The position numbers were made by a program, and so were the translations under genes. This document shows, piece by piece, positions 1 through 5,820 of a stretch of DNA of 5,892 bases. The stretch spans positions 1-5,892 of the forward strand of contig JAGCMG010000065.1 of assembly GCA_017646555.1 (NCBI GenBank), in the 5' to 3' direction. The notes under the pieces were generated by a model, which was given only the letters and a program-made list of their open reading frames with translations, made no database searches and was not told the origin of the DNA. The stretch comes from Clostridia bacterium. Its GTDB lineage: Bacteria; Bacillota; Clostridia; Christensenellales; Borkfalkiaceae. The stretch's first letter is position 1. The number at the start of each line of letters is the position of its first letter.

Positions 1-164
1 ATAAACTTTACGTCGGTGATAATATTGTTATCGACTTTAATATACATACGCATAATATCGCCACATTTAACGTTACCAACTTCACCTATACCGTCGGCAT
101 TTTCTATCTCGCCAACGTTTCTTGGATTTTTGAAATGGTCCATTACTTCTTTACTGTATAACAT
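1..164 (-). CDS. nifU: NifU/IscU-type Fe-S cluster assembly scaffold, N-terminal part only
   Basis: This is a cytoplasmic scaffold on which Fe-S clusters are built from sulfur delivered by a cysteine desulfurase before transfer to client proteins. Only the first 54 residues are present; the gene leaves the window on the left. Seen: the protein opens MLYSKEVMDHFKNPRNVGEI, the typical start of the Clostridium-type NifU/IscU family, followed by EVGNVKCGD, which holds the first conserved cluster ligand Cys34 and the conserved Asp36 of the Cys-Gly-Asp motif. The other expected ligand cysteines lie outside the window. The ATG at 164-162 is preceded by AAAGGAG (180-174) with a 9-base spacer. The start overlaps the last 14 bases of the upstream desulfurase gene in another reading frame, so the two are probably translationally coupled and co-transcribed. 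Whether it carries the C-terminal domain of full-length NifU cannot be seen; the clostridial form is usually a short IscU-like protein. Confidence 0.93.
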   Translation of the reverse strand, partial: MLYSKEVMDHFKNPRNVGEIENADGIGEVGNVKCGDIMRMYIKVDNNIITDVKF

Positions 165-1341
165 GCACTCTTTCTCCTTTAATAAGTTCGTCCCATACTG
201 GCGACATTTTTCTTAATCTTTCAACTATTTCAGGCACGACTTTAAGAACGTGTTCAACTTCTTCTACCGTGTTTTCATCAGAGAGTGAAAGTCTTAAACT
301 ACCGTGCGCAACTTCGTGAGGAAGACCTATTGCTAAAAGCACGTGGCTTGGGTCAAGCGAGCCTGAAGTACAAGCCGAACCCGAGGATGAGCATATACCT
401 TCCATATCAAGCATTAAAAGTAAACTTTCACCTTCAATACCTTCAAAGCAAATATTTACGTTATTTGGAACGCGATTGATTAAATCGCCGTTTATTTTGC
501 TATGCGGGATTTTTGAAAGCCCACTAATAAGCATATCGCGAAGTTCGGTTACTTTTTTAGTGTAGGTTGGTAAATTTTCAGTCGCATCTTTAAGAGCAAC
601 AGCCATCCCGACAATCCCTGCAAGGTTTTCCGTCCCTGCGCGCTTGCCTTTTTCTTGAGCGCCACCTTCAATAAGTGGACTTATTAAAACGCCTTTTTTA
701 ACGAACAACGCACCAACGCCTTTTGGCCCGTGGAATTTATGCGCCGAAAGCGAAAGCATATCGATATTCATTTCCTTAACGTCGATTGCAAGATGACCAA
801 CTGCTTGAACGGCGTCGGTATGAAAAACTACGCCCCTTTCACGACAAATTGCGCCGATTTCTTTAATAGGTTGAATAGTGCCGATTTCGTTATTAGCAAA
901 CATAATAGTAACTAACGCTGTCGTATCTTTTATTGCCGACTTTAAATCTTCCACTCTAACGATACCATTTTCGTAAACTGGTAAAAGCGTGATTTCAAAC
1001 CCGTCTTTTTCAAGTTTTTTAAGGGTGTGAAGTACTGCGTGGTGTTCAAACGCCGTAGAAATTATGTGATTTTTGCCTTTCTTCTTAGCGCGATAAGCAA
1101 CCGATAAAATTGCTTGGTTATCACTTTCAGAGCCACCCGAAGTAAAATAAATTTCGTTAGCGTTTGCGTTTAAGCAATCAGCAACGATTTGACGGCTTTC
1201 TTCAAGTTTTTCTTTGGCAATTTGACCAAACTCGTATAAACTTGAACAATTCCCGTAATATTCAGTAAAATAAGGTAACATTTCCTTAACCGCTTTACTA
1301 CTCGTTTTGGTAGTAGCGGCATTGTCCATATAAACGAACAT
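151..1341 (-). CDS. nifS: Cysteine desulfurase, NifS/IscS class
   Basis: A PLP-dependent enzyme that converts L-cysteine to L-alanine and passes the sulfur, as an enzyme persulfide, to the Fe-S scaffold encoded next. The product has 396 residues, normal for the family. Seen: N-terminal MFVYMDNAATT; EHHAV with the PLP-stacking His100; HTDAVQ with Asp176 and Gln179 contacting the cofactor; SAHKFHGPKG with the Schiff-base Lys202; and SSSGSACTSG with catalytic Cys324 on the long mobile loop of group I desulfurases. Residue roles come from family knowledge. The ATG at 1341-1339 was chosen because it has AAAGGAG (1353-1347) five bases upstream, matches the family N-terminus and lies just downstream of a good promoter. 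An in-frame ATG at 1419 would add 26 unrelated residues and lies upstream of that promoter. The 3' end overlaps nifU by 14 bases. No iscR-like regulator is visible upstream. It could equally be named iscS. Confidence 0.95.
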   Translation of the reverse strand: MFVYMDNAATTKTSSKAVKEMLPYFTEYYGNCSSLYEFGQIAKEKLEESRQIVADCLNANANEIYFTSGGSESDNQAILSVAYRAKKKGKNHIISTAFEHHAVLHTLKKLEKDGFEITLLPVYENGIVRVEDLKSAIKDTTALVTIMFANNEIGTIQPIKEIGAICRERGVVFHTDAVQAVGHLAIDVKEMNIDMLSLSAHKFHGPKGVGALFVKKGVLISPLIEGGAQEKGKRAGTENLAGIVGMAVALKDATENLPTYTKKVTELRDMLISGLSKIPHSKINGDLINRVPNNVNICFEGIEGESLLLMLDMEGICSSSGSACTSGSLDPSHVLLAIGLPHEVAHGSLRLSLSDENTVEEVEHVLKVVPEIVERLRKMSPVWDELIKGERVHVIQ

Positions 1342-1370
1342 ACTATCTCCTTTAATTGATTTACACGCTA

Positions 1371-1400
1371 ATTTTACAACTTGTAAGCACACCTTGTCAA
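1371..1400 (-). promoter_or_regulatory. Sigma-70-type promoter of the nifS-nifU unit
   Basis: On the minus strand a consensus -35 TTGACA (1400-1395) is followed by an 18-base spacer and a -10 TAAAAT (1376-1371). The predicted transcription start is near 1364, giving a leader of about 23 bases with AAAGGAG before the desulfurase ATG at 1341. The site lies inside the in-frame 5' extension of the desulfurase ORF, which supports the shorter start. No clear operator palindrome overlaps it. This is a sequence-pattern prediction. Confidence 0.75.
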
Positions 1401-1608
1401 CTACTTTAAAGCAATTCATACCAAAAAAGTGGGAAATACCCGTTTTTGTAATAATCGCCGTAAAAAATTGCTGTCTTTTTGGGAATTATTCTTAGATTTT
1501 ATAATTTATTATAACGGTTAGTAAAAAAATTTAATTTAAAATAATAAGAAAAATGCTAACGATATTCATTTATCTAAAAAAAACGACAAAAAAAGATTTA
1601 AAAAAGCA
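1401..1608. other. AT-rich divergent intergenic stretch with no gene seen
   Basis: No reading frame with a plausible start and ribosome binding site was found, and no RNA gene was recognised. The stretch is rich in A and T runs. It contains a perfect inverted repeat TTATAA-TTTA-TTATAA (1499-1514) and a weak GGG-AAATA-CCC inverted repeat (about 1430-1442). Either could be chance at this base composition. It separates the leftward nifS promoter from the rightward promoter of the surface-protein gene and may hold upstream activating or regulator-binding sites for one or both. Confidence 0.5.
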
Positions 1609-1637
1609 TTGATTTTATTAAAGATAAGTGATAAAAT
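1609..1637 (+). promoter_or_regulatory. Promoter of the TasA-like surface-protein gene
   Basis: A -35 TTGATT (1609-1614), a 17-base spacer and a -10 TAAAAT (1632-1637), with an extended -10 TGA directly before the hexamer (1629-1631). The predicted start is near 1644, which would leave a leader of about 138 bases before the ATG at 1782. A second TATAAT at 1651-1656 lacks a convincing -35 and is a weaker alternative. Confidence 0.65.
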
Positions 1638-1667
1638 ATATTACACAATGTATAATTATAGTTATAA

Positions 1668-1690
1668 GTGCCGAAAAAATTATACGGCAC
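1668..1690 (+). other. Hairpin in the 5' leader of the surface-protein gene
   Basis: GTGCCG (1668-1673) pairs perfectly with CGGCAC (1685-1690) around an 11-base A/T loop. An alternative pairing of AAGTG (1666-1670) with CACTT (1691-1695) would enclose the inner CCG/CGG pairs and bulge out CAC. No run of T follows, so it is not an intrinsic terminator as written. If transcription starts near 1644 the hairpin lies about 25 bases from the 5' end, where it could protect the mRNA or serve as a regulatory element. Function is inference. Confidence 0.45.
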
Positions 1691-1765
1691 CACTTTAACA
1701 AGGTTATTCATTATTAAAGTTGGTATTAAGCAAAACGCTTAGTATAGTTTGTCGAAATAATAACC

Positions 1766-1772
1766 AAGGAGG
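1766..1772 (+). promoter_or_regulatory. Strong ribosome binding site of the surface-protein gene
   Basis: AAGGAGG, fully complementary to the 16S rRNA 3' end, stands 9 bases before the ATG at 1782 with an almost pure A spacer. It is the best site in the window and fits a highly translated gene. AATAACC (1759-1765), directly upstream, can pair with GGTTATT (1702-1708). That 7-bp long-range pairing would abut the site without covering it. Confidence 0.85.
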
Positions 1773-1781
1773 TAAAAAAAG

Positions 1782-1874
1782 ATGGCAAACAAAAAAACCA
1801 CGAAGCGCGCAATTTTAGCTAGCGTTATTGCTATGGTATTATGCCTTGCAATGTTCGTCGGCACTACTTATGCG
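1782..1874 (+). other. SipW-dependent-type signal peptide coding segment
   Basis: Residues 1-31: a basic start (KK at 4-5, KR at 8-9), a hydrophobic stretch (about 10-27) and GTTYA before the predicted cut. In known TasA the mature chain begins with an aromatic-x-D segment right after such a site; here it would begin WFTDS. This predicts processing by an ER-type signal peptidase of the SipW family, which must be encoded elsewhere. Confidence 0.75.
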
Positions 1875-3311
1875 TGGTTCACGGATTCCGTAACCAGCAC
1901 CGGAAACAAAATCGTAGCTGGTACGTTAAAGATTGACCTTGAATTGTATGATGTAGAAACTGATTCTTTCAATTCTATTAAAGACACTCAAGCTCCTATC
2001 TTTAATTATGACAATTGGGAACCTACTTATACGGACGTTAAAGTTCTTAAAATTGATAACGAAGGTTCCTTGGCACTCAAATGGTACGCAAAATTCGTAT
2101 CTGATTACGAACTCAGCGCACTCGCAAACGTAATTCAAGTTTACGTTAACCCAACTGATGCTTTCGAATATCCAGCTGAAAGAAATGATATTTATTCATG
2201 GCAACATGTTGGTACCGTTAAAGACTTCGTTAACACTATTGAAACCACTACCTACGGCGTGCTCGCAGCTGGTGAATCAAAGTACCTCGGCATCGCATTA
2301 GTAATGGATGCTGAAGCTGGTAACGAATACCAAGGCATGAGCCTTGCTGGTAACTTCGATATCCTTATTCTTGCTACCCAAGTTACTGCTGAAACTGATA
2401 TCTTTGATGACCAATATGATAAGGATGCAGAATTCGATGAATTCGTTGTAAGAAACGTTTCTACCGAAGCTCAACTTGCTGACGTATTAAGCGACACTAC
2501 TAAGGAATCTCCTGTAGTTGTTAACTTAAAGTCAGACATTACCGTTAATACTACTATCAACGTTGTTGGTGACGTAACCATTAACATGGCTCAAAGCACT
2601 ATGGAAGCAGCAACTGCTACTGTAAATCGTGCATTTGTAGTTACTGACAATTCTTCATTAACCATTAACAACATGGCTAATACTGACCCAATCGTAGTAG
2701 GTAACTGGGGCTTAGCAAAACTTTCTGGTGCAACCAACGCAAAGATTACCTTAAATGGTGGTAACTACGTTGCTAACACCGTTAATGGTTCATTCATTAG
2801 TGCTCAAGGTAACTGCAGTAACGTTGATATTACTCTTAACAACGTTACCTATACTGACCTTTCTAATGATGGTTACGCATTATATGTTACTACCCCTAAC
2901 GTTGCTAACGTAATCGTTAACGGTGGTACTTATACCGCTCAATACGGCTTTGCTTATGCAGCAACTGGTCTTGCATCATTCAATGGTGTAACAGTTGTAT
3001 CTAACGGCTTCTCTGCTATAGCACAATATGGTCAAGCAACTTTTGAAAATTGTACGTTTGTTACTGGTGATAGCGTAGTTCCTAGTCAAGGTACTCCAGG
3101 CGCTGGCGTTTGGGCTGCTTACGGCGCTAACGTTAAAGTTATTGGCTGTGACTTCCAAGGCACTGCTCAATATGCTGGCGGTCTCTTACCTGGTACCCTC
3201 AATCCTGATGGTTACTTAACCGTTACCGATTGCACTGGTAATGATAACTGGGTATTCTTCGGCGCTGCAACTGGTACCATGGTTATTGACGGTACCGAAT
3301 ACAACGCTTAA
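1782..3311 (+). CDS. Secreted TasA/CalY-like protein with SipW-type signal peptide and C-terminal beta-helix-like repeats
   Basis: Probably an exported structural protein of the cell surface or extracellular matrix; no catalytic motif is seen. Residues 1-31 form a signal peptide: KK/KR-rich start, hydrophobic core about 10-27, GTTYA end. The following WFTDSVTSTGNKIVAGTLKI is the hallmark of SipW-processed TasA/camelysin proteins, so cleavage after Ala31 is expected. Residues about 32-205 resemble TasA: NEGSLALKW (93-101) matches its NNGSLAIK segment, and NEYQGMSL (181-188) its NKYQGNS segment. An acidic linker (about 205-220) leads to a Thr/Asn/Val-rich region (about 225-509) with recurrent [IVF]x[NE]xGxTY-like strands, suggesting a right-handed parallel beta-helix. 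TasA of Bacillus has only the N-terminal part, so this is roughly double length. No LPXTG motif or C-terminal membrane segment is present. Cys345, 424, 456 and 484 are the only mature cysteines. Phe is mostly TTC and Asn mostly AAC, unlike the neighbours, which fits high expression. The gene stands alone between its own promoter and terminator. The assignment of the N-terminal half is firm; the beta-helix is inferred from the repeat pattern. Confidence 0.88.
   Translation: MANKKTTKRAILASVIAMVLCLAMFVGTTYAWFTDSVTSTGNKIVAGTLKIDLELYDVETDSFNSIKDTQAPIFNYDNWEPTYTDVKVLKIDNEGSLALKWYAKFVSDYELSALANVIQVYVNPTDAFEYPAERNDIYSWQHVGTVKDFVNTIETTTYGVLAAGESKYLGIALVMDAEAGNEYQGMSLAGNFDILILATQVTAETDIFDDQYDKDAEFDEFVVRNVSTEAQLADVLSDTTKESPVVVNLKSDITVNTTINVVGDVTINMAQSTMEAATATVNRAFVVTDNSSLTINNMANTDPIVVGNWGLAKLSGATNAKITLNGGNYVANTVNGSFISAQGNCSNVDITLNNVTYTDLSNDGYALYVTTPNVANVIVNGGTYTAQYGFAYAATGLASFNGVTVVSNGFSAIAQYGQATFENCTFVTGDSVVPSQGTPGAGVWAAYGANVKVIGCDFQGTAQYAGGLLPGTLNPDGYLTVTDCTGNDNWVFFGAATGTMVIDGTEYNA
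2742..3239 (+). repeat. Degenerate protein-level repeats, likely beta-helix coils
   Basis: Seven segments align by eye: ITLNGGNY (322), ITLNNVTY (350), VIVNGGTY (377), ASFNGVTV (398), ATFENCTF (419), VKVIGCDF (451) and LTVTDCTG (479). Equivalent positions are 21 to 32 residues apart, the spacing expected for successive coils of a parallel beta-helix. The DNA itself is not tandemly repeated, so the repeats have diverged. The last three segments carry Cys where the earlier ones have Gly or Val. Confidence 0.65.
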
Positions 3312-3324
3312 TTGTTTCGGCAAA

Positions 3325-3356
3325 TTAACTAAAATTTAGTATTTAACTAAAATTTA
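3325..3356 (+). repeat. Two direct copies of a 14-base AT-rich sequence
   Basis: TTAACTAAAATTTA occurs at 3325-3338 and again at 3343-3356, an 18-base period, between the stop codon of the surface-protein gene and its terminator. Each copy contains the near-palindromic core CTAAAATTTA. It could be a small local duplication or a pair of protein-binding half-sites; nothing in the sequence distinguishes these. Confidence 0.6.
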
Positions 3357-3357
3357 T

Positions 3358-3394
3358 TTACCCCCTGCCCTTTTGGGTAGGGGGTAATTTTTTT
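3358..3394 (+). terminator. Intrinsic terminator of the surface-protein gene
   Basis: A 13-bp stem, TTACCCCCTGCCC (3358-3370) pairing with GGGTAGGGGGTAA (3375-3387) with one G-U pair, closes a TTTT loop and is followed by seven T residues (3388-3394). It starts 46 bases after the stop codon. The very stable stem fits a highly transcribed single-gene unit. Confidence 0.92.
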
Positions 3395-3474
3395 GCTTTT
3401 ATTATTTACCGTCATTATTTAAAAATTAAACTGGATTAGTTTTTATTTTTAATAATAAAAATCTTAACAACTAT

Positions 3475-3504
3475 AAAACCCCGTAGCAACTGTTACGGGG
3501 TTTT
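3475..3504 (-). terminator. Intrinsic terminator of the sua5-HD-thioesterase operon, probably bidirectional
   Basis: AAAACCCCGTAGC (3475-3487) pairs with GTTACGGGGTTTT (3492-3504) over 13 bp with one G-U pair and a four-base loop. Because the arms end in A and T runs, a U tract follows the stem on either strand. It lies about 70 bases beyond the stop codon of the thioesterase gene on the minus strand and would also catch read-through from the surface-protein gene on the plus strand. Confidence 0.85.
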
Positions 3505-3573
3505 ATTATTATTTAATAATTAATTATTTATTATTTGTTATTATTCATTCATTAAATATTATCAAACGACTAA

Positions 3574-4107
3574 CTAAATTTTACTCGTTTTTTCAGGAAA
3601 ATCTATTTCGTTTATATCAAGTGGTAAATGGTAACACATTTCTTCAGCCATTTCATAATTGTTTGAAACAACTTGTGAAGGGCTCATTTTAAAATAAGTT
3701 CCTTCGGCTTCTGCCAAAAGGTTGTTATCAAAGTCGTAAATTTCACCTTTACACACGTACGCGCGCGCAGTATCCTTTATATAATACGCCCTTGCTTTTA
3801 TTTTTTTATCGTACGGGGTTGGCTTACGATACTTCACCGTCATGGACATGGTTACTGCAAACTTGCTTAAATCGTCTTGCCCATTATCAGAATACCATAA
3901 CACTCTACCCATAAGTTCGTCTAAAAGCGTTGCCACCATACCACCGTGAGTGCGTTCTGGGTAACTTTGATGGCACGCTTTGAATTCTACTATACTTGCA
4001 ACGCTACCGTCTTCTAAATTATAAAATGGTGCTTTTAGCCCGAATTCGTTTTCCATTCCACATATAATACAATTTTTACTGTTGCCTTGTCTTGCTGTAA
4101 CTTTCAT
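3574..4107 (-). CDS. PaaI-like hotdog-fold thioesterase
   Basis: Probable acyl-CoA thioesterase of the PaaI/THEM4-like hotdog superfamily, cytoplasmic, substrate unknown. The 177-residue product is a little longer than a minimal single-hotdog protein. Seen: THGGMVATLLDELMG (53-67), the family signature with HGG at 54-56 and the acidic catalytic-type residue Asp63 (Glu64 next to it), followed by a beta-rich segment (about 83-140) containing SMTVKYRKPTP, typical of the second half of the hotdog. An N-terminal C-I-I-C-G (13-17) followed by GL (23-24) is a small Cys-pair motif that many relatives carry, possibly structural. The tail after about 140 is not recognised. The gene is last in its operon, 17 bases after the HD gene; its ATG has only a weak GGA upstream, so translation may depend partly on coupling. 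It is followed by the terminator at 3475-3504. Confidence 0.82.
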   Translation of the reverse strand: MKVTARQGNSKNCIICGMENEFGLKAPFYNLEDGSVASIVEFKACHQSYPERTHGGMVATLLDELMGRVLWYSDNGQDDLSKFAVTMSMTVKYRKPTPYDKKIKARAYYIKDTARAYVCKGEIYDFDNNLLAEAEGTYFKMSPSQVVSNNYEMAEEMCYHLPLDINEIDFPEKTSKI

Positions 4108-4124
4108 AATTATTCCATAAATGT

Positions 4125-4781
4125 TTAAATAAGTTGTTGTTCGTTGATTATCAACTTAAATTGTAATCCCAACTTTTCAGCGGCTTTTCTACAAAGTAGC
4201 ATTCTATCCAAAAAAATTTCAAAATAGTCCATAACCGAGCCGTAGCGCGTGTCTACGGTAAGTTTTAATTTTATTATAGTCTTCGCCTCGTTAATCTTTA
4301 AAATCGATTCCTTTGCTGAATAATTGACTCTATCGTGAATATCGGTCCCTGGGTTTTCTTGATTGCGAATTCTATTTCTTCTAACGTCGGCTTTATCGGC
4401 TAAAATAAGCGCCGCGGCAATAGGGCTTATCGGAACACCCGTACCCTCATCATGATTGCCGATAGCCGAAACTATAACCGCTATATCACTTGCATCAGCC
4501 CCTATATCGCTCAAAAGCGTAAACGCCATTAGCGCGCTACTATGACCGTGCCCCACTCTATTTACTATATTTCCTATATCGTGTAAATAACCCGCGGTTT
4601 TGCCTAAATCTACGTCCTTTTCGCTATACCCTAAAGTTTCTAAAATATAACCCGTAACGTCAGCAACAATTCCAGCGTGGGCAAAACTGTGTTCGGTAAA
4701 TCCAAGCGCTTTTAATGAATCATCAGCGCATTTTATATAGGTCTTTACCTTTTCATTATCTCTAATTTTTTCGTACAACAT
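4125..4781 (-). CDS. HD-domain metal-dependent phosphohydrolase family protein
   Basis: An HD-superfamily protein, expected to be a cytoplasmic metal-dependent phosphohydrolase; the substrate cannot be told from sequence. The 218 residues hold an apparently intact metal site: His35 (SFAHAG), the His67-Asp68 pair in AGYLHDIGN, His78 and His80 in VGHGHSS, His110 in GNHDEGTG, and Asp130 in LADKADV. The C-terminal third (about 145-218) is not part of the core HD fold. Its DYFEIFLDRMLLCRKAAEKL and closing INEQQ segments recall a conserved clostridial family of uncharacterised HD proteins; this is from memory, not a search. The ATG at 4781 is preceded by AAAGGG at a short spacing. The gene begins 12 bases after sua5 ends and is followed after 17 bases by the thioesterase gene, so the three are probably one transcript. 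A nucleotide or alarmone substrate is possible but not shown. Confidence 0.85.
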   Translation of the reverse strand: MLYEKIRDNEKVKTYIKCADDSLKALGFTEHSFAHAGIVADVTGYILETLGYSEKDVDLGKTAGYLHDIGNIVNRVGHGHSSALMAFTLLSDIGADASDIAVIVSAIGNHDEGTGVPISPIAAALILADKADVRRNRIRNQENPGTDIHDRVNYSAKESILKINEAKTIIKLKLTVDTRYGSVMDYFEIFLDRMLLCRKAAEKLGLQFKLIINEQQLI

Positions 4782-4793
4782 ATTTTCCCTTTA

Positions 4794-5813
4794 TTATAAT
4801 TCTATTAAGTTAAACGACGATGCGCGTATTAATCTATTAAACACGGCAAGTGATATTCCGTCTTTTTTAGGACAACGCGCGTACACGGTTTTTGCCTTAA
4901 CTTCATCTATTTTTCGTAATGCTGAAAACAAACCGTGCGCTTGACTTTTTCCGTCGTTTTCTTTGCCGTAAGTTATGCACGGTAAATCGATTTCTTTTTC
5001 TTCACCGTCAAAAACCAAGCAGTACGCACCATCGCATTTTTTATTTTTTACATAATTTTTGAACTTTTCAAAACTGCCGTCAAGTAAATACATATTAGCA
5101 TTAGGCGCGTAGTGTTTATATTTCATACCAGGCGACTCCGCCTTTTCGTCAGACTTTAATCCTTTAATGACGGCAGGTGAAATTTCAACTTTTTTATTAA
5201 GCGCATCTTCTAAATCGGCTTTAGTTATTACGCCCGGTCTTAAAATAATCGGCGTTTCATTTAATAGCGACACTACCGTTGATTCAACGCCTGCCATTGA
5301 TTCGCCACCATCAACTATAAGTGGAAGTCTGCCCACCATATCTTCATAAACGGCCTTTGCTGTAGTAGGACTTGGTTTACCTGAAATATTAGCCGACGGC
5401 GCTGCAAACGGAACACCACTTTTAATAATAAGTTCCCTTGCAAATTCGTCGTTCGGCATTCTTACGCCTACGCTATCAAGCCCTGCCGTCGTAACAGGTG
5501 AAACCTTTTGACTCTTTTTTAAAACCATGGTAAGTGGCCCCGGCCAAAATTTTAACGCTAAAGTATACGCGTCATCGGGAACGGATACGGCGACTTCGTC
5601 AAGTTCACTAATAGACGCAATATGTACGATTAAAGGATTATCTTGTGGTCTACCTTTTGCCGTGAATATCTTTTTTATCGCTTCACCGTCGTATGCGTTA
5701 CCTGCTATTCCATACACCGTTTCCGTTGGAACTGCTACGATATCGCCGTTTTTTATTAAGTTTGACGCTTCAATAAGCGCCTCATTTCCTGCTTTTAGTA
5801 ATTTAGTTTCCAT
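4794..5813 (-). CDS. sua5: Threonylcarbamoyl-AMP synthase, long Sua5/YwlC form
   Basis: Makes L-threonylcarbamoyl-AMP from threonine, bicarbonate and ATP, the first step in t6A modification of ANN-decoding tRNAs; TsaB/TsaD then transfer the group. The 339-residue product is the two-domain form. YrdC domain (about 1-200): PTETVYG (29-35), KGRPQDNPL (53-61), PGPLT (91-95), RMP (118-120), APSAN (138-142), ESTV (177-180), RPG (192-194). The linker SPGMKYKHYAP (227-237) is the conserved loop that covers the active site, followed by the Sua5 domain (about 240-339) ending in the usual DGISLAVFNRLIRAS segment. The start chosen is the ATG at 5813-5811, giving the family-typical METKLLKAGNEALIEA. A TTG at 5849 in the same frame would add 12 residues but lies within the -35 hexamer. 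No Shine-Dalgarno sequence precedes the ATG, and the predicted transcript starts one base before it. First gene of the operon. Confidence 0.93.
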   Translation of the reverse strand: METKLLKAGNEALIEASNLIKNGDIVAVPTETVYGIAGNAYDGEAIKKIFTAKGRPQDNPLIVHIASISELDEVAVSVPDDAYTLALKFWPGPLTMVLKKSQKVSPVTTAGLDSVGVRMPNDEFARELIIKSGVPFAAPSANISGKPSPTTAKAVYEDMVGRLPLIVDGGESMAGVESTVVSLLNETPIILRPGVITKADLEDALNKKVEISPAVIKGLKSDEKAESPGMKYKHYAPNANMYLLDGSFEKFKNYVKNKKCDGAYCLVFDGEEKEIDLPCITYGKENDGKSQAHGLFSALRKIDEVKAKTVYARCPKKDGISLAVFNRLIRASSFNLIEL

Positions 5814-5820
5814 ATTGATT

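Noticed and set aside
730..915. Open plus-strand reading frame inside the desulfurase gene
   Set aside because: It lies antisense to a strongly conserved gene, its translation resembles no family, and it has no ribosome binding site. The same applies to other antisense frames at 16-216, 285-479, 5167-5349 and 5527-5832.
1342..1419. A 26-residue N-terminal extension of the cysteine desulfurase from an ATG at 1419
   Set aside because: It does not resemble the family, has no ribosome binding site, and lies upstream of or across a TTGACA-N18-TAAAAT promoter. The ATG at 1341 has AAAGGAG and the family-typical N-terminus.
1668..1690. Leader hairpin considered as an intrinsic terminator or known riboswitch
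   Set aside because: No T run follows the stem, and neither the loop nor the flanks match a riboswitch core I recognise; kept only as an unassigned hairpin.
1926..2138. Minus-strand frames within the surface-protein gene (1926-2138 and 2976-3170)
   Set aside because: They are antisense to a well-supported secreted protein and show no recognisable domain or start signal.
3428..3461. Small AT-rich hairpins (AAACT/AGTTT and TTTTTATT/AATAAAAA) between the two terminators
   Set aside because: They contain almost no GC pairs, overlap each other, and are expected by chance in this composition.
3501..3565. Run of TTATT-like units between the operon terminator and the thioesterase stop codon
   Set aside because: Low-complexity AT-rich sequence with irregular spacing; no CRISPR-like repeat/spacer structure, no perfect tandem array and no origin-type boxes.
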